A DNA stretch of 64,000 nucleotides, from positions 1-64,000 of the forward strand of contig JAFDYG010000126.1 of the NCBI GenBank assembly GCA_018267545.1. The letters run 5' to 3'. Of this stretch, positions 8,138-15,153 are shown piece after piece (position 1 is the first letter of the stretch; every line of letters starts with the position of its first letter). The notes beneath the pieces were generated by a model, which worked only from the letters and a program-made list of their open reading frames with translations, was not told the DNA's origin and did not search any database. The translations under genes and the position numbers were made by a program. This stretch comes from Bacteroidota bacterium. GTDB lineage: Bacteria; Bacteroidota; Bacteroidia; Chitinophagales; Chitinophagaceae.

Positions 8138-10624
8138 ATGGACTCCCGCAGAGAATTCCTCAAGAAAGCCGCCCTATTGTCCGGCGGTACGGCTTTGGCG
8201 CAATTGCTGCCGCCAGTTATTCAGAAAGCATTGGCCGTCAATCCGGCGCTTGGCAGCACGTTTTATGACGCCGAGCATATCGTTTTTTTGATGCAGGAGA
8301 ACCGGTCCTTTGACCATTCGCTGGGGATGCTGCAGGGAGTGCGGGGTTTTAACGACCCGCGGGCGATAGAGCTGCCCAACCGGAATAAGGTGTGGCTGCA
8401 GTCGACGAAGGAGGGGGATGTGTATGCGCCGTTTAAACTGAATGTAAAGGATACGAAGGTGGCCTGGATGGGGTCGCTGCCGCATGGCTGGTCGGATCAG
8501 ACGGATGCGCGTAATGACGGGAAATATGACAAGTGGCTGGAGGTGAAGAAGGCCCGGAGCAAGGATTATTCTTCGATGCCGTTGACATTGGGTTATTGCG
8601 ACCGGGAGGACCTGCCTTTTTATTATTCTTTGGCCGATGCGTTTACGGTTTGCGACCAGCATTTCTGTTCCAGCATTACGGGGACGCATTCCAACCGATG
8701 GTATTGGATGTCGGGGACGGTGCGGGAGAAGAACGAGGTGGCGGCAAAGGCGCATTTGTGGAACATAACGAACTATGATAAGCCGGAATTAGATTGGTCG
8801 ACATATCCGGAGAGGCTGGAGGCGCAGGGGATTTCGTGGAAGGTGTATCAGAACGAGCTGACGATGGGGTATGGGCTGAATGGGGAGGAGAGTGACTGGC
8901 TGAGCAATTTTGGGACGAATGTGCTGGAATACTATCAGCAATATAACGTCCGGCTGCATCCGGGGGGTATTGCGAATTTGAAGGAGAAAAAGAAGCAGCT
9001 GCAGGACCAGATCGAGACGTTGAAGGGCTCGTCGGGGACGGAGGATGGGTCTAAAAGGCTTGCTGCGGCGCAGAAGCTGCTGGCTAAGCTGGAAGCGGAT
9101 GAGCAGCGATATACAAAGGAGGCCTATGATGGGCTTTCGGCGCAGGCAAAGGGACTGAATTCCCGGGCGTTTACCATTAACGATAAAGATCCATTCTTTC
9201 ATGAGCTGAGTCCTTTGTCTTATGACGATCATGGGACGCCGCGTAAGCTGAATATACCGAAGGGGGATATTCTGCATCAGTTCCGTCAGGACGTGGAGAA
9301 TGGCACTCTGCCTACGGTGTCGTGGCTGAGCGCACCGGCAAACTTTTCCGACCATCCGGGGGAACCCTGGTTTGGTCCTTGGTATGTGAGCGAGGTGATG
9401 GAGATACTGTTGAAGAACCCCGAGGTTTGGAAGAAGACGATTTTTGTGCTTACTTATGACGAGAACGATGGCTACTTCGATCATGTGCCGCCGTTTGTGG
9501 TTCCTAGTCCTTATAAAGAGCATACGGGGAAGGTGTCGGCGGGGATTGACCCGAAGATGGATTTTGTGACGAAGGAACAGCAAACGAATCCTTCTGCGTC
9601 GGCGGATCGGCTTCGGGAGGCGACGATCGGTTTGGGTTATCGGGTGCCGATGGTTATAGCGTCGCCGTGGACGAGGGGTGGGTATGTGAATTCGGAGGTG
9701 TTTGACCATACTTCGTCCTTGCAGTTTCTGGAGCATTTTTTAGAGAAGAAGTTTAATAAAAAAGTCAAGGAGGAAAATATTACGGAGTGGAGGCGGACGA
9801 TCTGTGGGGATTTGACTTCTGTATTTCGTCCGTATAATGGGGAGAAGATCGAATCGCCGGTATTTTTGGAGAAGGGGGCGTTTATCGAGGGGATACATCA
9901 GGCGAAGTTCAAGGAAGCGCCGGCGAACTATAAGAAGCTGACGGCGGAGGAAGTGGCGGCGATCAATCGGGATCATTGGTCTGCTTCTTATTTTCCGAAG
10001 CAGGAGAAGGGAGTGCGGCCGTCGAATGCGTTGCCGTATGAATTGAATGTGAATGCGCGTTGGGATGGGTCGAAGCTGGGGGTGTCTTTTGGGGCGGGGA
10101 ATAAGGTGTTTGGGGCGAAGTCGCTGGGTAGTCCTTTTTCCGTCTATTCGGTGGGAGGGTTTCGTGGGGAGACGATGCGGACCTGGTATTATGCGGTGAA
10201 GGCGGGGGATGTATTGAACGATGAGTGGGGGGTGGGGGATTTTGATGGCGGCAAGTATCATATGCGGGTATATGGTCCGAATGGGTTCTATAGGGAGTTT
10301 ATCGGCGATGCGAGGAATCCTATGGTAGGTGTTTCGTGTGGGTATGATGCGGTGAAGGGGGATTTGGTGTTGACTCTTTTAAATAAGGATAAGAAGGCTC
10401 ATGGTTTTGTCGTGTCGGACAATAGTTATAAGGGGAAGGGGCAGGAGAAGACGGTGGCGGCGGGAGGGAAGGTGAGTGTGGTGGTGAGTAATGCGATGAG
10501 TTTTAATTGGTATGATGTGAGTGTGAAAGTGAAGGGATATGAAGGGTATGAGGAAAGGTTTGCGGGTAAGGTGGAGACGGGGCAGGTGACGAAGACGGAC
10601 CCGTTGATGGGGGGATTATTGTAA
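8138..10624 (+). CDS. Phosphocholine-specific phospholipase C, Tat-exported
   Basis: An 828-residue phospholipase C of the non-haemolytic/haemolytic PlcN-PlcH type, hydrolysing phosphatidylcholine-like lipids to diacylglycerol and phosphocholine. The N-terminus SRREFLKKAALLSGG is a twin-arginine signal. The phosphoesterase domain follows with MQENRSFDHSLGMLQGVRG (about residues 51-69; Asn and metal-binding region), FCSSITGTHSNRWYWMSG and TYDENDGYFDHVPPF (about 446-460). Two C-terminal DUF756-type beta domains occupy about 640-820. A charged coiled-coil-like stretch (about 280-330, KEKKKQLQDQIETL) lies inside the catalytic region and helps make the protein longer than Pseudomonas PlcH. A weak TAGCTTTA box is at 8103-8110. 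The 3' end overlaps the convergent AraC gene by 9 bases. Confidence 0.93.
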   Translation: MDSRREFLKKAALLSGGTALAQLLPPVIQKALAVNPALGSTFYDAEHIVFLMQENRSFDHSLGMLQGVRGFNDPRAIELPNRNKVWLQSTKEGDVYAPFKLNVKDTKVAWMGSLPHGWSDQTDARNDGKYDKWLEVKKARSKDYSSMPLTLGYCDREDLPFYYSLADAFTVCDQHFCSSITGTHSNRWYWMSGTVREKNEVAAKAHLWNITNYDKPELDWSTYPERLEAQGISWKVYQNELTMGYGLNGEESDWLSNFGTNVLEYYQQYNVRLHPGGIANLKEKKKQLQDQIETLKGSSGTEDGSKRLAAAQKLLAKLEADEQRYTKEAYDGLSAQAKGLNSRAFTINDKDPFFHELSPLSYDDHGTPRKLNIPKGDILHQFRQDVENGTLPTVSWLSAPANFSDHPGEPWFGPWYVSEVMEILLKNPEVWKKTIFVLTYDENDGYFDHVPPFVVPSPYKEHTGKVSAGIDPKMDFVTKEQQTNPSASADRLREATIGLGYRVPMVIASPWTRGGYVNSEVFDHTSSLQFLEHFLEKKFNKKVKEENITEWRRTICGDLTSVFRPYNGEKIESPVFLEKGAFIEGIHQAKFKEAPANYKKLTAEEVAAINRDHWSASYFPKQEKGVRPSNALPYELNVNARWDGSKLGVSFGAGNKVFGAKSLGSPFSVYSVGGFRGETMRTWYYAVKAGDVLNDEWGVGDFDGGKYHMRVYGPNGFYREFIGDARNPMVGVSCGYDAVKGDLVLTLLNKDKKAHGFVVSDNSYKGKGQEKTVAAGGKVSVVVSNAMSFNWYDVSVKVKGYEGYEERFAGKVETGQVTKTDPLMGGLL

Positions 10625-11590
10625 TGATTGTTTGTATTCGAGCGGAGTTTGATTGGTCTTTCGCTTGAAGAGCTTATTAAAAGATTGCGGGTGTTCGAAG
10701 CCTAGGTGGTAGGCTATTTCTGCTACGGAGAGGTCGGTAGCGGTCAGGTATTCTTTTGCCTTTTCGATTAATTTTTCGTGGATGTGCTGCTGGGCGTTCT
10801 GTCCGGTGAGGGAGCGGAGCATGTCGCTGAGATAGCGGGGGGAGAGGTGTAGCTGTGCGGCGAGGTGCTCGACGGTGGGGAGGTGCTGGTTGTCGGGGTT
10901 TTCGAAATAAGCGGTGAGCAGCTGTTCCATTTTTGTCAATAGATCGTGGCTGGCGGCTTTGCGGGTGATGAACTGGCGTTTGTAGAAGCGGTTACTGTAG
11001 TTGAGCAGGACTTCGATCTGGGAGATCATGAGGTCCTGGCTGAAGTCGTCGATGTTGCTGTTTAGTTCCTCCTTTATATTTTCGAAGACGGTGAAGATCG
11101 TTTGTTTTTCCTTGTCGGAGAGGTAGAGGGCTTCGTTGGCGGAATAGGAGAAGAAGCCGTAGGTTTTGATTTTTGTGGCGAGGGGGTAGGGGCGGATGAA
11201 GTCGGGGTGGATGAGGAGGGTGTAGCCGGAGTAGAGGTCGGCGTTGGCCTCGGGTTTTTGGTCGGTGGTTTTGGGTGCGGTGATTTGCTCGGGGTTCTCG
11301 TCGGTTCTTTCGAGCTCGGGATCGGCGGCGGAGACGAGCTGGTTGGGGGCGATGAAGGAGAGGCCGCCTTCGTCGAAGTCGTAGTAGTGCTGGCCGTATT
11401 TGATCTTTCCGGTGAGGCGTTTTTTATAGGAGATCTTGTAGAAGTTCAATAATAGGGCTTTGGGGAGGTCTTCGAAGGGGATGTGGATGTCTGCGTAGTT
11501 GACCAGGCTTATCAACGGGTGCAAGGGCTTGGGGAAACCCAAGGCCCTGTGCAGTTCCGAGATGGAATTGAATTTTTGTGGTGTGGTCAT
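10616..11590 (-). CDS. AraC family transcriptional regulator
   Basis: A 324-residue regulator with a C-terminal AraC DNA-binding domain (about residues 225-322): first helix-turn-helix around LPTVEHLAAQLHLSPRYLSDML, second around LSVAEIAYHLGFEHPQSFNKLFKRKTNQTP, ending LEYKQSLQ. The N-terminal sensor part (about 20-190) contains an acidic, proline-rich, low-complexity insertion around residues 90-115 (PELERTDENPEQ). The frame is open far upstream to 11815, but that part is low-complexity and overlaps the SDR gene, so the ATG at 11590 is chosen. That choice is supported by an exact TACCTTTG box six bases ahead of it. Its target is likely the neighbouring SDR or phospholipase gene; this is inferred from position only. 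Confidence 0.9.
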   Translation of the reverse strand: MTTPQKFNSISELHRALGFPKPLHPLISLVNYADIHIPFEDLPKALLLNFYKISYKKRLTGKIKYGQHYYDFDEGGLSFIAPNQLVSAADPELERTDENPEQITAPKTTDQKPEANADLYSGYTLLIHPDFIRPYPLATKIKTYGFFSYSANEALYLSDKEKQTIFTVFENIKEELNSNIDDFSQDLMISQIEVLLNYSNRFYKRQFITRKAASHDLLTKMEQLLTAYFENPDNQHLPTVEHLAAQLHLSPRYLSDMLRSLTGQNAQQHIHEKLIEKAKEYLTATDLSVAEIAYHLGFEHPQSFNKLFKRKTNQTPLEYKQSLQ

Positions 11591-11595
11591 TTTTT

Positions 11596-11603
11596 CAAAG
11601 GTA
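11596..11603 (-). promoter_or_regulatory. -7 box of the AraC regulator gene
   Basis: The complement reads TACCTTTG, a perfect TAnnTTTG element, ending 5 bases before the ATG at 11590. Transcription would begin at or almost at the start codon. It also fixes the start of the gene. Confidence 0.55.
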
Positions 11604-11666
11604 GTTATTATGGTGGTTTTGGTGGCTGGCGTGCCGGCCGGTTTGGGGGATGGGCGCCGCGGGGTG

Positions 11667-12470
11667 TTAATAAGCGAATTGGGCCTGGATTCTGTGGTAT
11701 TGCGCTTCGGGGCCGTTTTCGAGGCGTTCGGTGTAGAGTGCGATGGCGTCGTGGCCGGCGATATAGCGGAGCTGGTCTTTGTTGTCCGTAGCAGCGGTGT
11801 AGACGATGTCGGCAACCTGTTCTGCTGTGGAGTATAGGCTGAGTTTTTCGGCGCTGTAGCCTTCGCTTACTTTTTCAACCAATTTTTGATAGGCCGGGTG
11901 GAGGGCCATGTCGAGGGAGCGGCTTGCGAAGTCGGTTTGGATGCCGCCGGGGGCGATCGTTTTTACCTTGATATTAAAATGGGCCAGGTCGTAAGCCAGG
12001 CATTCGGAGAAGCCTTCGAGGCCCCATTTGGTGGCGTTGTAGAGGGAGCAGATGGGGTAGCCGAGCAGGCCGAACATTGAGCTGATGTTTATGAACATGC
12101 CGCTGCCTTTTTCGCGAAAGTGGGGGATGAAGGCTTGGGTGACCCTGATCGTGCCGAGGAGGTTGGTGTCGATCTGACGGGTCATCTGTTCGTCGGTGAA
12201 GGCTTCGAGTGGACCGAGGAGGCCGTAGCCGGCGTTGTTGAGGACGAGGTCGATGGAATGAGTTTCCAGGGCCTGGTTAACGGCGGTTTTGATCTGCAGG
12301 GGGTCGGTTACGTCGAGTTTTAGGAGGGTAAGATTTTTTAGCTGTGTCAGCTCGTTTTCCTTTTCGGGGTTGCGCATGGTGGCGATAACGTTCCAGCCGT
12401 TGGTGTGGAACAATTTGGCAACGGCTTTTCCTAAGCCTGTGGAGGCTCCTGTGATGAAGATCGTTTTCAT
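11667..12470 (-). CDS. Short-chain dehydrogenase/reductase
   Basis: A 267-residue classical SDR oxidoreductase. The cofactor motif is TGASTGLG (about residues 6-13), the structural motif is NNAG (about 81-84) and the active site is a Ser in INISSMFG plus YNATK (about 147-151). The residues after strand 2 (MRNPEKE) carry a basic Arg, which favours NADP(H) over NAD(H). The substrate cannot be told from sequence; close relatives are annotated simply as SDR oxidoreductases. It lies 76 bases downstream of the AraC regulator gene on the same strand, so AraC-SDR is a plausible regulator-target pair. A weak GACCTTCG box lies 20 bases ahead of its own ATG (complement of 12490-12497), which would allow separate transcription. 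Confidence 0.9.
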   Translation of the reverse strand: MKTIFITGASTGLGKAVAKLFHTNGWNVIATMRNPEKENELTQLKNLTLLKLDVTDPLQIKTAVNQALETHSIDLVLNNAGYGLLGPLEAFTDEQMTRQIDTNLLGTIRVTQAFIPHFREKGSGMFINISSMFGLLGYPICSLYNATKWGLEGFSECLAYDLAHFNIKVKTIAPGGIQTDFASRSLDMALHPAYQKLVEKVSEGYSAEKLSLYSTAEQVADIVYTAATDNKDQLRYIAGHDAIALYTERLENGPEAQYHRIQAQFAY

Positions 12471-12570
12471 TTGTTTTCGTTTTGTAAAACGAAGGTCGGG
12501 AGGCGACGGGGCGTCTATGTTGCCAAAATGAGTGAGTTTGTAGCCAAAATGGTTGAATTACCCGGTCCGA

Positions 12571-14226
12571 TTATTTTAGAACTTCGGAGATGACTTCGCC
12601 GATGTTGCCGTTGGGCATCTGGATGTGCAGAAGGGCGGCAATGGTGGGGGCGATGTCGGTCATGTGGGTAGTCCTGTATACCTGGCCGTGCTTGATACCC
12701 CAGCCCATGAATACGAGGGGGATGTGGGTGTCTTGCGGGTTCCAGGTGCCGTGTGTGGTGCCTTTGTCCCAGCCGTCGAACCAGCCTGGTTCGGGAAGGA
12801 TCAGGATCGAGCCGCTGCGTTTGCGGTTGTAGCCGTTGATCGCCATTTCGCGGATGGGCAGCGGGAGGTTAGCTGCGGCGATATTATCCATGTCGATGAC
12901 GTATTGGATACCCGTTTGCTGTTTCAGGTAGGAGAGACAGATATTCTTTAGCTGGTCGAGTGGAAGCTGGTGCTGCTGGATTCTGGGCAGGTTGAAATTG
13001 ACATAGTAGTTGCTGCCGGAGATGATGAGGCTGTCGACCTTATAAATCTGGGCGAGCGTGTCGTTGAGCTTTTTGATGTGCGTGCTGAACCTGGACAAGC
13101 CTGCGGGCATGTGGTGCTCTTTGAAGAAATCGACATTGTGGGAGGCACCGTGATCGGCGGTGAGGAAGACGGTATAGTTGCCTTTGCCGACTTTCTGGTC
13201 GAGGTAATTGAAGAAAGTTTCGAGGTCTTTGTCGAGTCTGAGGTAGACGTCTTCTACTTCGATGGAGTTGGGACCATATTTATGTCCGACGTAGTCGGTA
13301 GATGCGCAGTTGATGGTTAGAAAATCGGTGATATCGCGCTGGCCGAGGGAATAGCCCTCGATGGCGGCTTTTGCGAAATCGAGGGTAAGGGTATTGCCGA
13401 AGGGGCTGCTGCGGATATTGTCGTGATCTATTTTATAGAATTTGGCGATGTCGTGGGGGAAGACGGGTTTTTTTTCGCCGGGGAAGAGTCCTTCCCAGCT
13501 GGCGGAGTCGGTGGTGCTCTGGACGTAGGTGTCGATGGGGTACAGGGGGTTCCAGCCGCCGGCTATGAGTTTTTCGGGTTCGTTTTGGGCGTTGAAGCGG
13601 GTGACCCATTCAGGTAGCTCGTTCATATACCAGGTGCTGGTGCTGAAGACGCCTTTGACGTCGTCGAACCAGAAGGCCCCGGTGGGGTTGTGTCCGGCGG
13701 GGAGGATGGAGGCTCGGTCTTTAAGGGAGACGCCTACGACGCGGGAGCGGAAATTTGTCGCGAGGCGTAGCTCGTCTGTGACGGTTGTCGCGAGCAGGTT
13801 GCGGGGGGACATGTTGCCGGCGGGGGAGGTGCCTCCAACGGGGTGGGCTGAGGTATCACCGACGCAGTAAATAGATTTGCCGCTGGCCTGGTCGATCCAG
13901 TCGTTTCCGGCGATGCCATGGATGGCGGGGACGGAGCCGGTGAAGATGGTGGAGTGGCCGACGGCGGTATAGGAGGGGAGGTGAGAGATATAGGTGTCTT
14001 CGCAGGTGAAGCCTTCGGAGAGGAGGCGACGGAAGCCGCCGGTGGTGTAGCGGGGGGAGTAGCGGTATAGGTAGTCCCAGCGCATTTGGTCGACGACAAT
14101 TCCGACGACGAGGCGGGGGCGGGGAGGTTGGGCGGATTGTGCGCTACGCGCGGGGGAGGTTTGTTGTGCAGAGGTAGATAGTATGCTTGTTACTAGCAAA
14201 AGGGTAACGCTGAGGAGATGTCTCAT
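12571..14226 (-). CDS. PafA-type alkaline phosphatase
   Basis: A 551-residue secreted phosphatase of the type I phosphodiesterase/nucleotide pyrophosphatase fold, most like the calcium-activated PafA phosphatases of Flavobacteriia. A signal peptide covers about residues 1-20 (ending LSTSAQQ). The metal Asp is in GIVVDQMRWDYL (about 42-53). The nucleophile Thr lies in LPSYTAVGHSTIFTG (near residue 88), the Asn in GNDWID, and K-D-R in SLKDRASIL corresponds to the Lys/Arg pair that binds phosphate in PafA. The distal metal ligands are in TADHGASHN (D-H) and THGTW near the C-terminus. It releases inorganic phosphate from monoesters outside the cell. An exact TACCTTCG box precedes it. Confidence 0.9.
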   Translation of the reverse strand: MRHLLSVTLLLVTSILSTSAQQTSPARSAQSAQPPRPRLVVGIVVDQMRWDYLYRYSPRYTTGGFRRLLSEGFTCEDTYISHLPSYTAVGHSTIFTGSVPAIHGIAGNDWIDQASGKSIYCVGDTSAHPVGGTSPAGNMSPRNLLATTVTDELRLATNFRSRVVGVSLKDRASILPAGHNPTGAFWFDDVKGVFSTSTWYMNELPEWVTRFNAQNEPEKLIAGGWNPLYPIDTYVQSTTDSASWEGLFPGEKKPVFPHDIAKFYKIDHDNIRSSPFGNTLTLDFAKAAIEGYSLGQRDITDFLTINCASTDYVGHKYGPNSIEVEDVYLRLDKDLETFFNYLDQKVGKGNYTVFLTADHGASHNVDFFKEHHMPAGLSRFSTHIKKLNDTLAQIYKVDSLIISGSNYYVNFNLPRIQQHQLPLDQLKNICLSYLKQQTGIQYVIDMDNIAAANLPLPIREMAINGYNRKRSGSILILPEPGWFDGWDKGTTHGTWNPQDTHIPLVFMGWGIKHGQVYRTTHMTDIAPTIAALLHIQMPNGNIGEVISEVLK

Positions 14227-14254
14227 AATTGTAGAGTTAAATTTTTGCAGGAGA

Positions 14255-14262
14255 CGAAGGTA
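14255..14262 (-). promoter_or_regulatory. -7 box of the PafA-type phosphatase gene
   Basis: The complement reads TACCTTCG, the same box seen before the M1 peptidase gene, 28 bases upstream of the ATG at 14226. Confidence 0.5.
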
Positions 14263-14346
14263 GGGAAATGGGGCTAAAAAGGCCGCGGCGGGCGTCGGAG
14301 ATTTTTTGTTACTTTCAGGGTTAATTTGTCATTAAAATCGTCTGTT

Positions 14347-15153
14347 ATGCTTTGCCGTATGTCTTTTTTACTGATTGTGGCGGTGATAGGATTTGCCGCC
14401 GTACCCAGGGAGGAAAAGTGGGTATCCTTGTTCGATGGGAAGGATTTGAAGGGTTGGGATACTTATCTGCAGATGCCGATTGGGTTGAATAAGGACCCAC
14501 ACGGAGTATTTTCGGTGGTTAAGGATGGGGGTGAGAATGTCATCCGGGTTTCGGGGGAGGACATTGGGGCGTTGACGACGAAGCAGGAGTATACGAACTA
14601 TCATTTACAGCTACAGTTTCGGTGGGGGCAGCAGACCTGGGGTCCGAAGAAGGGGAAGAAGAAAGATAGTGGGCTGCTGTATCATTCTGTCGGACCGAAT
14701 GGAGCCGATTGGGGGGCCTGGATGCGTTCGCAGGAGATGCAGATACAGGAGGGGGATTGCGGGGATTATTGGGGATGTGCGGGGGGCGTGGCTTCTGTGC
14801 CGGCGGTGAAGAAATCGGATAGTGAGTATGTGTATCGGGCGGGCGCTGATCTGTATACGTTTCGGGCGGATGATAAAATAGGCCGTCATTGTATAAAGGG
14901 AGTGGATGCGGAGAAAGTGTCGGGAGAGTGGAATACGGTGGATTTGTATTGTCATGGGGACACGAGCGTGCATGTGATCAACGGGAAGGTGGTGATGGTG
15001 CTATATCATTTGGGGCAGGTGGAAGGCGGGCAGGTGTCGCCGTTGGTGAAGGGGAAGATACAGCTGCAGTCGGAGGGGGCGGAAGTTTTTTATAAGCAGG
15101 TAAAAATACAATCTATCGATAGAATCCCGGCCGGGATGCTTAAACCATTATGA
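14347..15153 (+). CDS. DUF1080 (3-keto-disaccharide hydrolase) family protein
   Basis: A 268-residue secreted protein of the DUF1080 family, a concanavalin-like beta sandwich now linked to hydrolysis of 3-keto-glycosides. The family signature is clear: W-V-S-L-F-D-G-K-D-L-K-G-W-D at the start of the mature protein, LQFRWG, KDSGLLYHSVG (about 112-122), MQIQEGDCGDYWG with its two Cys, and WNTVDLYCHGDTSVHVINGK. The N-terminus is a short signal peptide (FLLIVAVIGFAA). The ATG at 14347 is chosen; an in-frame TTG lies seven codons upstream and another ATG four codons downstream. It overlaps the next gene by ATGA, so it is co-translated with the esterase/GH2 fusion. A TTAATTTG box is at 14321-14328. 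Confidence 0.88.
   Translation: MLCRMSFLLIVAVIGFAAVPREEKWVSLFDGKDLKGWDTYLQMPIGLNKDPHGVFSVVKDGGENVIRVSGEDIGALTTKQEYTNYHLQLQFRWGQQTWGPKKGKKKDSGLLYHSVGPNGADWGAWMRSQEMQIQEGDCGDYWGCAGGVASVPAVKKSDSEYVYRAGADLYTFRADDKIGRHCIKGVDAEKVSGEWNTVDLYCHGDTSVHVINGKVVMVLYHLGQVEGGQVSPLVKGKIQLQSEGAEVFYKQVKIQSIDRIPAGMLKPL

Noticed and set aside
11591..11815. An N-terminal extension of 75 residues for the AraC regulator
   Set aside because: The extension is Ser/Thr/Pro low complexity, overlaps the SDR gene and crosses the exact TACCTTTG box; the ATG at 11590 is better.
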